Assembly (NCBI RefSeq): GCF_050624435.1
Contig: NC_134546.1
Location: forward strand, 17,569,001-17,633,000
DNA: 64,000 nucleotides
From: Tenrec ecaudatus
Lineage: Eukaryota; Chordata; Mammalia; Afrosoricida; Tenrecidae
Direction: 5' to 3'
Shown here: in pieces, positions 36,930 to 47,689 of the stretch
Position numbering within the stretch: the first letter of the stretch is position 1
How the letters are laid out: every line of letters starts with the position of its first letter
Program-made: the position numbers and the translations under genes
Notes under the pieces: model-generated
Told to the model about the DNA's origin: nothing
Seen by the model: the letters and a program-made list of their open reading frames with translations, nothing else
Database searches by the model: none

Positions 36930-37790
36930 TTAAACATACAATAACAAGATAGAGCAGTAAAAAAAAAACTCAATTGAAAAGAAAGCAGAAAATATTAAAC
37001 ACTAGAACAAATTTTAAATGCATCAAAAGGTAGATCCAATGATAAGGTATTAAATTTTAACCCAACTACACCTGCAATACACCCTTGTCCAATGCCCTCT
37101 GCGTGTAGCAAAGGCATTCCCACCTCTGGTCTATGATCGGAGGAAATTCACTGGAGGCTTAATCCATGTATATTTCCCCATCACTTTTTTTAACTGAAAC
37201 CACTTTAAAATGTGCCAAAGGGGGGATCAAGTGATAAGGTGTTAAATTCTAACCTTACATCTTCCATAATCACCTTGACCATGCTCGCTCTCTGATAACA
37301 AGCCTATGCACATCCCTGAACTATGGTCAGAGGGATTCGCCGGAGGCCTAATCCTTGTGGGGACCCTGAAAACGGATTTGGGGGCTTCCACTGTCCTCCA
37401 TAGCCTTCTGAAAATTGGGTGCTCACAATTTAAGCTCTGATACCAATCCCTCCTTCAGCTTTATATTTTATTATTTACAAACCTTGGATTATACAGGCTG
37501 GTATGCTTCTACCATGTAGACTTAGTTGATGCCTCACTTGTTTGAAAATAAGCTTTTGAGACCCCAGACGCTATTCGTTCTGATAGCCAGGCACCATCTG
37601 ATTTCTTCACCACACTTTGCTGGAGCACTCCTACCTTCAATCATCTCTACATAAGCATTAAGCAGGGCCATGTTGTAAGAACTCATTATTTTTAGATTGG
37701 GGCTAGAATTAAGTGTGAGCCCCAAACTCATTCATGTATCTATGGTTTATGTATGTCTCTGGTTTACTTTAGAGACATCATTGTCATTTT
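36930..37790 (-). repeat. L1 3' UTR, antisense
   Basis: 36,930-37,440 holds two related blocks (gcagaaaatatt ... cacaatttaagctctga) shared with 20,880-21,150. The part 37,545-37,680 (CTTTTGAGACCCCAGACGC, GCCAGGCACCATCTGATTTC) is the reversed afrotherian L1 3' UTR signature. A mariner-like arm at 36,903-36,922 lies at its left edge. Confidence 0.65.
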
Positions 37791-38119
37791 ATGATAGAGA
37801 ATACTATAAATCACCCCCCTGAGGCATAAGGTCATTCTACAGATAGTCTCATTAATTCAGCCAATTGTGTTGAACTTAAAACACTGTTAAGAACAGGAAA
37901 TCATACAAGCATGAGCTGGCTGGAGCTGCAATACGTGAATTGTTGACTTGTACAGATTAAACTTTTATGCGACTGGACCCTGCACAAGCAATGGGAGCGG
38001 TGACAGGGCAAAACTGTCAGTAACACTCGTTCACAATGGCAGAACCCTGACTACAGGACTAATCCATGCCATAATAAAGCAAGGAGGGCATTCAAATAGT
38101 AAGTATAGGTTCATGAGGG

Positions 38120-38292
38120 AGAGGGGAGGGAGGGGGAAATGAGGAGCTGATATTAAGGGCTCAGGTAGAAAGCAAATGTTTGAGAATGATGATGGCAACA
38201 AATGTACAAATGTGCTTGACACAATGGATGGATGGATGGATGGATGGATAGTGATAATTGCATGAGCCCCTAATAAAATGATTTTAAAAAAC
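38120..38292 (+). repeat. L1 3' end with (GGAT)n
   Basis: GGGCTCAGGTAGAAAGC, GACGGCAACAAATG-type text and a (TGGA)n run at 38,225-38,250 lead to the polyadenylated end (gcccctaataaaatgatttt). The same 3' end occurs at 46,360-46,495 and 42,350-42,480. Confidence 0.7.
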
Positions 38293-38556
38293 AGTAAGCA
38301 TATGGTCATCCTGGGCCACCATTCACTGGGCACCCTCAAGGCAGGAGATCTGCGCCAAAGCCCAACAACTGTCAGGTCCATACCTTTGGGTAGCAGTCAT
38401 CTGCCTCTTCTCACACTAGTCAGTTACAGCTTTAAGTTCAAGGGTCAAAGGTGAAGTTGAGGTAGAGCCCAGTTCACTTAGTGGGGTTTGCATATTAAAT
38501 CCTTTTGGTGTGGCCTATGAAGGATGTTGTGCACCTTGAAAGGGCAGCGTCTAAAG

Positions 38557-38778
38557 CAGGGATCCTCAAACTTCTTAAACAGAGGGCCAGTTCACTGTCC
38601 CTCAGACCTGTGGGAGGGCCGGATTATAGTTTTTTAAAAACCGTGAACAAATTCCTATGCACACTGCACATATCTTATTTTGAAGTAAAAATAAAATGGG
38701 TCAAAAACAACCAGTGGGCCAGATGAATGTCCTCAGCAGGCTGCATGTGGCCCGCGGGCCGTAGTTTGAGGACCGCTG
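38557..38778. mobile_element. hAT MITE, OC1-like, perfect 8-bp target duplication
   Basis: Inverted ends CAGGGATCCTCAAACTTC and (reversed) CAGCGGTCCTCAAACTAC. The interior includes CTGTCCCTCAGACCTGTGG and GGCCCGCGGGCC. It is flanked on both sides by the identical 8-mer GTCTAAAG (38,549-38,556 and 38,779-38,786), the length made by hAT transposases. The family name (OC1, OposCharlie1 type) is from memory of the end sequence, and the superfamily is firm. It is non-autonomous and 222 bp long. Confidence 0.88.
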
Positions 38779-38854
38779 GTCTAAAGTTCCAGTGGCCTAT
38801 AGTACACAGCCTGGGTCACCACGGGCTGGACAGACACTTTTTGAAGGTCTTCAT

Positions 38855-38965
38855 ATATGAACCCTCTTAATCCTTACTACTGCCATGACAGGGGGTTACT
38901 ATAATTTTCCTCATTTCGCAGAAAAGAACACTGCGACGCAATAGGTAAGAAATCAGCTTTTCCCA
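38855..38965 (+). repeat. MIR-like fragment
   Basis: Contains CTCTTAATCCTTACTACTGCC, CTCATTTCGCAGAAAAG and a trailing AATAGGTAAG, as in MIR or MIR3. Confidence 0.55.
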
Positions 38966-39673
38966 ACTAGGGCTGGGTAAAGTTGGGATTGGATCCAGAC
39001 TGAGTCTGGGTCAATAGCCACCAATTACTTCTGACTCATGGAGCCCCACTTTATGACAATGGCTGTAATACCTGTGAGGATTTATAAACCAGCTAGAAGT
39101 CCAGAAGCCTACTTATTATACAGATAAACCCCGAAAGACCCAAGTAGAGATAGGGCCTGGCACCAACACAGAGGCTGAAATCAGACACGGCTGAGGAGAG
39201 ATGGCTGTTAGGTCCCATAACCCAATAGAAAAGATGTGACGGTCGACCGGCTGGGACCACCCAGAAGAGGACCTAGCATCCCAGCCCTCGAGTGGAGTGG
39301 AAAGTGCGTGTCAGAGCTAAGGAAAGCAAGACAGCAACAAACACGGAGGTTGAGGGGAGATTCAGGAGACGGTGGGGCATAAGCTGCTCCGTGCACTGAG
39401 AGACAGAGCTGCGCTGTGGACGTCCTGCTGCCTGGAGTCTCGTTCTATAGAAGGAAACTGAGGCGGCCTCTTTCTTGCAGCCTGACTACCGGGACCCTCT
39501 TCTCTGCAAAGTCATCGGATCCTCTCAAGTCCCAACAGCATCTCGGGCTCGTGGGAGCAGTGGGGTTTGTGCTCAGCGGAGCTGCCAGCCACAGAGGTGC
39601 TGCTCCTGAGTCATGCAAAGGGAGAGGGGCCATCGGGCAGCCGTGGGGGAGGCATACAGGTAGACCCCTAGAG

Positions 39674-40197
39674 CAGTGCTTCTCCACCTTCCTCATGCCG
39701 CCACCTTTTCCTCATGTGGTGGGGACCCCCAACCATCAAATTATTTTCATTGCTACTTCATCACTGTCATTTCGCTCCTGTGATGAATCATCATGGACAT
39801 ATCTGAGAGGCAGGATGTCTTTTCATGGTTACAAATGGCACATCATGAAAGTATTGGGATGAATCACAAAAACAATGTCATTATCAATTGTGAGATAGTG
39901 ATTCCTAATGACAAAGAACTTAAATTTTGTCTTGAAGCATGGTGTAGCATGGGTAACAGTCTTAATATAGCAACAGTAAACTACATTGCTACATTTTGTG
40001 ACAGTATGCGTAAAAAAGCCAATGCTAGTGGGAAAGGTTGAGATAGCTTCTTTCTCTCCAGATCAGCATATCTGCATGTGGGTGGACCCGCCTAGAGACA
40101 GATAGAGGAGCCGTGTTTCAGTTCCTATGTGTTTTTCGATGGTCTTAGGCGACCCCTGTGAAAGGGTCGTTGAAGACCCACAGGTTGAGAACCACTG
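39674..40197. mobile_element. Longer SPIN-like element (524 bp)
   Basis: The ends are cagtgcttctccacc and ggttgagaaccactg. The flanks CCCTAGAG and CCATAGAT agree at 6 of 8 positions. It is about 330 bp longer than the other copies: the extra interior (39,790-40,140) is not in them and contains an 82-codon open frame (39,793-40,041) without recognisable domains. It may retain more of the autonomous SPIN element, or it may have gained foreign DNA. Confidence 0.8.
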
Positions 40198-41199
40198 CCA
40201 TAGATGGACATTCCAGTTTCCTGGGCTGCCTGGAACGTGCCCAGGCCCAAGTTAGGATGGGTGAGAAGGAAGTGTCACAGATTTCTGGAGGGCCAAGGAC
40301 TGAGGATCACATGATGGAAGCAGGGCAAAGTTGCTGACTAAGCTTGGGCGGTTTCCCCTAAACTCGTGAGCTCCCTCCACCTCTGGGAGCTGTGACATCT
40401 TGCCTCCAGGAGGTTACAGACTTCCTCCAGAAAGTGAAGTCCGTTTCCTTTCCACTCCTCACTTCACCAAGGCTCCCTACACCAGGCCTGGGGGTCCTTT
40501 CATGCCAAGCAAGAAGCCCGTGCCTGCGCCTTTCCTCCCCCAAGTGAGGCTCTCCCCTAAATCACAAGGTGCTTCTGTCAGGTCGAGTCCTCAGTCCAAA
40601 AAAGATGGAGAGCCACGGCTTAGAATAAAAGGCCATGAGCGCCAAAGTGCCAATAGCTCACCTCGTGGGGCAACAATTATCTGCTCTAGTCAAAGCTGTG
40701 ACACAGTGGGGACCTACCATGCAGGGTCGCAGAGAGGGAGAGTGGGTGCCACAGAGGAGCTGGGTGGGGCAGGCACTTCACAGCAACAAGCTGACCGCTT
40801 CCCACCAGGTCAGCAGAGGGCTTTCTCTCGGTCACCCCCGACGGCTCCGGTCAGTCTGTAGAGAACTGCAGTCCTCTGCCTCGCTGCCTTTCTCTTGAGG
40901 AAATTGCCACTTTCAGAACTTCCTCTGAGATGTCCTGGGGTGTCCTTGGGTGGGAGTCCTTCCCATTTACCTGCCCCTGCTCCCCTATCCTCAGACCTGG
41001 TTGGCTGATGGATGATGAACAGGTGCTTGATACTCCAGACTACTGCTACCCAGGCTTCTAGATGTCCCAACTACCTTTTCTAGTAGAACGAAGGGTGAGC
41101 ATTTTATCTTCTTACGATGGAACCCCTGAGACCTAGAGGGGTACTTACTTCACATGTAGTAGAGGGCTTCCAACCAGAATCGCCTGGTGACGTCAGAAT

Positions 41200-41405
41200 A
41201 AGTGAATCTACAGACAGTACCTGATCAATGGTTCCTTGGGGGGATGGCAGGGGGAACGGGGAGAAATGGGGAGCTAATAACGATGAGTCCAAGAACAAAG
41301 AAAATGTTCTAAAATTGATCGTGGTGATGATTGTACAACTCTTCTTGATGTGATTGAACTATTTAATCATATCAGTTTGGTGAATTATATGCCAAAAAAA
41401 ACTAT
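41200..41405 (+). repeat. Afrotherian L1 3' end
   Basis: Closest in this window to the consensus: gaaaatgttctaaaattgat, TGATGATTGTACAACTCTTC and ATTATATGCCAAAAAAAAC. Same family as 6,140 and 46,545. Confidence 0.7.
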
Positions 41406-41639
41406 TGAGAAATTATAGATTCTAATTTAGTATCTGGGGTGGAAGTGCAAATTTCCAGCAACAGGCGGAGTTCGAATTTAAAGGCCTGGTAGCAACGCAA
41501 TAGATATTCTTTGAATAAATAAATGTGATGAAAAAATAAATGGTTCAAGTAGACGTCATGATCCTGTATCTGTATTCATAAGAAACATAAAGTAAATGCT
41601 ACTAGAAATTCAAGGAGAAAATGAGAAACATACCAACCA

Positions 41640-41765
41640 AACCAAATCCACTGCCACTGAGTTGATTCTGACTCATAGGGACCTGATAGGGCAGGTAGGC
41701 CTGCTCCTGACGGCTTCTGAGACTGAATCTGTACAAGGACAGAGAGCCTCATCTTTCTCCCACGA
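41640..41765 (-). repeat. AfroSINE fragment, antisense
   Basis: Contains CACTGCCACTGAGTTGATTC, TGACTCATAGGGACCTG and ends at CATCTTTCTCCCAC. The head half is missing. Confidence 0.85.
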
Positions 41766-41879
41766 TAATAAGCACAGTCGAGTTTCTTGTTGTTTGTTTG
41801 CTTGTATTTCCTCAATGAAATTGATGGATTGAGTAAGGAAAATAAGACTATAACATACTTGAATAACAACAAATGCAAG

Positions 41880-42485
41880 CCATCTGGAGACAGCTGGACA
41901 CCCCTTCCAGAGGGGTAGTGTGGAGGAGATGGGCCACTCAGGGTTCAGTGTAGCAACAATGAAACTCAAAACCTTCCTCTAGTTCCTGAACGCTTCCTCC
42001 CCTCCCAATCATCATGACCCCAATCCTACCTTGCCTTGCGGACCTGGTTATACCAGAGGATGTACAGCGGTGCAGTGGGGATCTGGAGGCACAGGGAATC
42101 TAGGACAGACGAACCCCTCAACACCAGCGGTGGGAGTGGTGACACCAGGAGGGAAGGGGGTGTAGAAAGGTAGAATCGATCTTAGAGATCTATGTGTAAC
42201 CTCCTCTCCGGGAGATGGGCAATGGGGAGGCAGGGGAGGGGAGACATCAGGGAGTGTAAGATAAGATATAATAATTATTTATAAACTATCAAGGGACCAG
42301 GGGTGGGATCGGGGAGGGAGGGGGACGGGGGGGGAGGGAAACCGAGCTGATTCCAGGAACCCAAGTAGAAGGTGAATTATGAGAATGACGAGTGCAACGA
42401 ATGTATAAGGGTACTTTGCTCAATTGATGTATGTACAGACTGTGATAAGAGCCTTATGAGGCCCAATAAAAAGATTTTTTTTAAA
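41880..42485 (+). repeat. Tenrec-type L1 3' UTR copy
   Basis: It runs parallel to 45,880-46,495 over about 600 bp: both have a GGACA..CCCCTTMCAGA start, AACCCCTCA, GGAGACATC and the end GAGGCCCAATAAAAAGATTTT. It ends at the exact left edge of the 167-bp duplicated block. Confidence 0.75.
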
Positions 42486-42652
42486 AGGACATTATTAATA
42501 TGATGGACTGTGTTAACTTAAAAAGAAAAGGCTCTTATTAATGTTTTAATATATATTAAAAACCATTTGATACATTCAAAATCCATTAAACTATGCATAG
42601 TGTGGAATTGGAGAAAATTCACCTTATAAGGAGAGATTATCAGAAATCAACA
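42486..42652 (+). repeat. 167-bp direct repeat, copy 1
   Basis: It differs from copy 2 (42,996-43,162) at only two positions, 42,513 and 42,608 (both T versus C), at a fixed offset of 510 bp. An L1 poly(A) end lies immediately to its left. Confidence 0.95.
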
Positions 42653-42689
42653 AATGCCTGTAGAATTATTGTAAAATGTAGCTAAATAC

Positions 42690-42745
42690 CCATACCTGTT
42701 GCTATTGAGTTGATTTTGACTCACAGTCACCCTATGGTAGGACAC
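42690..42745 (-). repeat. AfroSINE tail fragment
   Basis: CTGTTGCTATTGAGTTGATTTTGACTCACAGTCACC is the reverse of an AfroSINE 3' tail. It lies in the spacer between the two 167-bp repeats. Confidence 0.75.
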
Positions 42746-42995
42746 AAAGAAAATTCTTATAAATTTAAGAAGTAGGACATGTGGTCGAATGCTGGCTTCT
42801 GATGATACAAAGCAAACGGAATTCTAAATCAAAGAATAGAAACGCATACAAAGGAAACACCAAGTCCCCTGACATGGCTGTACCTACAAAACTCAACAAA
42901 TGAATCGTTAGGAAATTAAATCCTGCAAGTTTTTCTTTTTAAATATGGTGACAAAATAGGCTTCTGTTTTAAAAATGCAAAGGCATTTGATTATT

Positions 42996-43162
42996 AGGAC
43001 ATTATTAATATGATGGACTGTGCTAACTTAAAAAGAAAAGGCTCTTATTAATGTTTTAATATATATTAAAAACCATTTGATACATTCAAAATCCATTAAA
43101 CTATGCATAGTGTGGAACTGGAGAAAATTCACCTTATAAGGAGAGATTATCAGAAATCAACA
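42996..43162 (+). repeat. 167-bp direct repeat, copy 2
   Basis: The second copy of the block at 42,486. Flanking sequence differs on both sides, so the duplicated block itself is exactly bounded. Confidence 0.95.
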
Positions 43163-43406
43163 GCAATCAACACAATAAAGAGTGCACAATGAGAAATAGT
43201 CGATTATCATTAGGACAAAGCTATCAATGCCTGCTTCCATTACTGCTGGACAGCATCATGCTAAGACCTTGCCTATCCAGTGACAAAAGGAACTAATAAG
43301 GTATAAATTCCAGAACAGAGTAACATTACTTATAAATACTTTTGTTTGTGTACAGAGCCCAATTAACTAGAGGGAAAAACAGTTCCCTCATGAAGAGAAT
43401 CCTTGG

Positions 43407-43606
43407 CATTGAGCCCTGGTGATGTAGTAGTTCTGAGTTGGGCTGTGATCCATAAGGTCAGTGGTTCAAAACCACAAGCTGCTCCTCGGACAAGGTTGGA
43501 CTTTCCCCTCCCATCAACAATGTCAGTCTTGGAAACCCACCGGGGCAGTTCTACCCTGTCCTATAGGGTCACTATGAGTCAGCATCAACTCAACAGCAGT
43601 GAGTTT
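43407..43606 (+). repeat. AfroSINE, full-length
   Basis: Well preserved from TTGAGCCCTGGTGATG through AGGTCAGTGGTTCAAAACC and CCTATAGGGTCACTATGAG to CATCAACTCAACAGCAGTG. Confidence 0.93.
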
Positions 43607-43767
43607 TTAAATACCTATTCAGTAATATAGCTAAATAAAAGATAAATACACAAAATTAATAGTTTTCCTTAATATCATAATGTCTTATTGGAAGATATCA
43701 TGAACTTCCCATTAAAAAGAAGTTTAATTAAATGCAGATTATAGAAGCTGCTTAAATGAACACCTTG

Positions 43768-43945
43768 ATAGATCACTACCACTGAGTCGATATTGACTCA
43801 GTGGCCTTGTGGGTTTCCAAGACTGTAACTCTCCATGGGAGTAGAAAGCTTCCTCTTTCTCCCGCCTAGAGAGTGGTGGCTTCAAACTGCTGACCTTGCA
43901 GCTAGCAGCCTAACCCAGAGCACACTGTGCCAGCAGGGCTCCTCT
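43768..43945 (-). repeat. AfroSINE, antisense
   Basis: Tail at the left (CACTGAGTCGATATTGACTC), then GGGTTTCCAAGACTGTAAC, AACTGCTGACCTTGCAGC and the head TGCCAGCAGGGCTC. Together with 43,407-43,606 it forms an inverted SINE pair 160 bp apart. Confidence 0.92.
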
Positions 43946-45127
43946 GCTTCCTTTTGCAGATTTCTTAAACTCTTTCCCTGCCTTCTCCCCAAACCCACTA
44001 GAATGATGATCAAGGAATGAAAGGGGGAGGGGCGTTCATAATGACAAAGAACGTAGAAGATGAATCAAAGCAAACAGGAATATCAATAGAAATTTGGAAG
44101 CCACAATGACTGATGAAGCAAAACTGAGAACACGGGATCTAGTAAGCAGTTGGGCGGAGTGGGGGGGGGGGGCACAAATTAAAAGCTGGGCCACCCATGC
44201 TGCAGACGCCAGCTAGCTCACAACTCAGGAGTAGCTGTCACCTACAAAAGCAAGAGTGGGGAGCAAGAAAGAGGAGCACTAGCTACAAGCTTCCAATAAC
44301 AATCATGCCGAGTGGTACTCAGGTTCTCTTCTTCCTGGAAGCAGGCCACAGCCCCTTCAGCGCCACGGCAGATGGGAGGTTTGTAGCCAGAGGTTTGCCC
44401 AGCCAGATGGAAGGCAGGGGGACCCAGGGAACTTCTCTGCACCCCACAGTGAGATGCCGGTCCTCTCTCCCCAACTTGGGTGCCCAGAATGCTTGCAACT
44501 GAGTTTTTTCTTACTCAGGCATTGAAGACAGAAATTTGAGAGCTCCTTTGGGAAGAAGCTGACTGGCTAAAGAGAAAAGGTCATTCAAAGATCCCCAATT
44601 TATTTGACCTATTGCCCCCTTTTAAGGAAAAAAAACCCCTCAGTATCCCGTAAGCAATTAAAAATATTTCCACTACAGCCCATAAACCAGGATAAAATGT
44701 AGACATCTGCTTTTGCAGCCCCTCTGGCTCATTCCAGCGCCCTGCAGAGGGCAGTGCTGCCCACGCTGGGAAGCACCCACATAGAGAGATAATGAAACGT
44801 GGGCATGCCCCAGTGAAAAATCCTGCTGGCCACTCTACACCCTTCAAGGGCATTCACTGATCACCAAGCACTATACTTCAGAGCTGAGAGTTTGTTGGTT
44901 CACATGTTTGTTTTTCAAAGTCCAAAGAGATACTGTCTTACTGAATTATGAAATCTATAAAACTACAATCATTAAAACAATGCAGTTCCAATAAAGGAAG
45001 AGAGCTCATTGGAATACAATCAAGAGTCCAGACACCAGTTCATAAATGTAATGTTAATGAGCTTGACTTTTAGATTCGTGAAAAAGAATGGGTTTATTTG
45101 GATTTTTATCTTTGTGTTATTTTATCA

Positions 45128-45685
45128 TCTATATATATGATAGTTTATTGTGCCAACCTGGCTGATAAACACATGTGGGATAAATTGAAGGGTGGAGAGA
45201 TAAATGGCTCGGAGAGCCTCGCCTTTCTTGTCTCTTGCTCTTTGATCATTAGACCAGTGTGCAGCTGCCTTGCTTGTTCTGTGCCTCAGTTTGCAAGCTA
45301 CACTACCTATGGGACACCTAACCTGGGGACTTTGTCACTGTAATTTCAGGTTCTTTCTAGACCTGCTTCACCACACCATTGGAATGTACATCTCTTGAGC
45401 TGGGGACTGTCGGACCCTGTCATCTGGCTGACTGTTGGTGACCTGCCTTGCTGTTTGCTGCCTGTGCCCGGATAGCCTGAATTGCTCTACAGAGGACTAC
45501 CTGATGGCCCTCAAGGCTTGAAGGGCTGCCAGTGTCTCACAACTGTCTCACAGGAGTGAGTTGCACTGAGCCATTTGTACTGCTTTATAATTTAGTTAGC
45601 TGCTTATTTCTTATGTTATCTATCTGTATAAATGTATATAAAATTATTAGCATTCTGGTTTTGTTTCTCTAGAGAAATATATATG

Positions 45686-45700
<15 letters not shown>
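45128..45700 (+). repeat. Unclassified dispersed repeat plus (TA)n
   Basis: It starts at AGTTTATTGTGCCAACCTGG and ends at TGGTTTTGTTTCTCTAGAGA, the end seen reversed at 15,283. A (TA)n microsatellite follows at 45,676-45,720. It may be the same class as 48,952-49,376. Type unknown. Confidence 0.5.
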
Positions 45701-45723
<23 letters not shown>

Positions 45724-45824
45724 CTTTTGATAGTTCTGTTGGGTTTTCCAATTTGTGGAGCACAGAAGGAGTGGATGCATAGTGTTAATAACTGATGCAA
45801 GTCAATAGGATCAGATAGCAGGCA

Positions 45825-46500
45825 TCAAAGAACAAAATAATCACATCATTGTGAATGAGGGGGAGTGTGGAGTGGAGGCCCAAAGTCCATCTGTAGGCAA
45901 CTGGACATCCCCTTACAGAAGGGTCACAGGGTGGAGATAGCTAGTCAGGGTGCAGTGTAACAACGATGAAACATACAACTTTCCTCTAGTTCTTTAATGA
46001 TTCCTCCCCCCACACACACACACTATCATGATCCCAATTCTACCTTACAAATCCAGCTAAATCAGAGGATGTACACTGGTACAGACAGGAACTGGAAACA
46101 CAGGGAATCCAGGACAGATGAACCCCTCAGGACCAGTGGTGAGAGTGGCGATATCAGGAGGGTGGAGGGAAGGTGGGTTAAAAAGGGGGAACCAATCACA
46201 AGGATCTTCATATAATCCCCTCCCTGGGGGATAGACAACAGAAAAGTGGGTGAAAGGAGACATCGGACAGTGTAAGACATGACAAAATAATAATAATTTA
46301 TAAATTATCAAGGGTTTGGGGGCGTGAAAAGGGGGGGGAGTAAGAAGCAGATACCAAGGGCTCAAGTAGAAAGCATATGTTTTGAGAATGATGATGGCAA
46401 CAAATGTACAAATGTGCTTGACACAATGGATGGATGGATAGATGGATGGATTGTGATAAGAGTTGTACGAGCCCCCAATAAAATAATTTTTAAAAAATAA
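45825..46500 (+). repeat. Tenrec-type L1 3' UTR copy
   Basis: It parallels 41,880-42,485. Contains GGGTGCAGTGTAACAACGATG, GAGTGGCGATATCAGG and (GGAT)n at 46,428-46,450, and ends GAGCCCCCAATAAAATAATTT. Confidence 0.75.
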
Positions 46501-46544
46501 TAACTGATGCAAGGGTTTGCAGGGGAAGGAGGAGTGGTGGGTGG

Positions 46545-46775
46545 GAGAGAAAGTGGGTGAGGTGATTCCAGAAGTGAACAGAGAAGGCAGGAGGGGAGAG
46601 AGAGCTATAGAACTGATTGTGATTACACACCTATTTTAAAGGCAAAGTAACCATGAAGAAAAGAAAATATTCTAAAATAGATTGGGGAATGGTTATACAG
46701 CTCTTCTGGGTATGATTGAACCTTTGGATTGTATGATGTGAGGATTCGGTGCAAATAAAACTGAAAATAAGAGGA
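46545..46775 (+). repeat. Afrotherian L1 3' end
   Basis: Contains gaaaatattctaaaatagat, GGTTATACAGCTCTTCTGGG and a terminal AATAAAACTGAAAATAA. Same family as 41,200-41,405. Confidence 0.65.
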
Positions 46776-46800
46776 ATGGGTTGTGATCTAATGATAATTT

Positions 46801-47024
46801 AGAAACAGTAGATGTCTACCGCATGTTACTTTAGAAACAGGAGATGTCTACCGCATGTTACTGTAGAAACAGGAGATGTCTACCGCATGTTACTGTAGAA
46901 ACAGTAGATGTCTACCGCATCTTACTGTAGAAACAGGAGATGTCTACCGCATGTTACTGTAGAAACAGGAGATGTCTACCGCATGTTACTGTAGAAACAG
47001 TAGATGTCTACCACATGTTACTGT
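46801..47024. repeat. 32-bp minisatellite, seven copies
   Basis: The unit starts agaaacaggagatgtctacc and continues with GCATGTTACTGT. Starts are exactly 32 bp apart at 46,801, 46,833, 46,865, 46,897, 46,929, 46,961 and 46,993. There are two main variants (CAGGAG and CAGTAG). There are no spacers. Confidence 0.97.
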
Positions 47025-47400
47025 TAGTTGCCAGTGAATTGATTCACTCATGGAAACCCGGAAGTGGAGAATAGAACAGCTCCCTAAGGCAGTGGGGCTC
47101 AACCTGGGGGTTGAATGACCCTTTCACAGGGTTGCCCAATTCATCACAGTAGCAAAATGACAGTGATGAAGTAGCAACAAAAATAATGTTATGGTTGGGG
47201 GTCACCACAACATGAGGAACGATATGAAAGGGTCGCAGCCTGAGGAAGGTTGAGAACCACTGCCATCAAATATTCAAAGTGGACCTTTTCAGAAGCAGGT
47301 CACCAGCCTTGTATTCTGCAGCATCTCAGGAGGGATTTGAACTGCGAACCTTTCAGCTAGTAGTTGAGCACTTAACCACTTGCACCACCCAAGGGCTCAC
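47025..47400 (-). repeat. AfroSINE (antisense) split by a SPIN MITE
   Basis: The tail half is at 47,025-47,089 (CAGTGAATTGATTCACTCATGG), and the body and head are at 47,263-47,400 (GATTTGAACTGCGAACC, GCACCACCCAAGGGCTC). The MITE at 47,090-47,262 is inserted between them. Confidence 0.85.
47090..47262. mobile_element. SPIN-like hAT MITE nested in AfroSINE
   Basis: The ends are cagtggggctcaacc and ggttgagaaccactg. The interior has AGTGATGAAGTAGCAACAAAAAT and CCACAACATGAGG. Flanking 8-mers CCCTAAGG and CCATCAAA agree at only 4 of 8. Confidence 0.9.
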
Positions 47401-47479
47401 TAATCTTTTAATAGTCTCAAAAATTAATCACGTACTTACATATACGTAAAGAATAAAATTATGAAACTCCTGGAAGAAA

Positions 47480-47670
47480 CACGCCAGTACCGATTTCTCT
47501 CAGGCTGATTCTGACGTGTGTGTCAGGGCGGTGTGTTTTCCACGGCTCATTTGTCTCAGAAGTAGATCCCCAGGCCTCTGTCCTAGGTCCTTCTGAATGA
47601 AGTTGAACTCCAGCCTTTCCGCTAGCAGCCGAGTGCATCAGCTGTTTACACCACCCAGCTGGAGTTTCCA
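47480..47670 (-). repeat. AfroSINE, antisense, diverged
   Basis: Tail GGCTGATTCTGACGTGTG, body AGTTGAACTCCAGCC, head TTTACACCACCCAGCTGG. Confidence 0.75.
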
Positions 47671-47689
47671 AGCTGGATGACAGTTTAAG

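Noticed and set aside
40400-40861. Possible exon (153-codon plus frame)
   Set aside because: Proline/serine-rich translation without known similarity or a supported splice pattern.
46801-47024. CRISPR array
   Set aside because: The units are contiguous 32-bp copies without unique spacers, in mammalian DNA.
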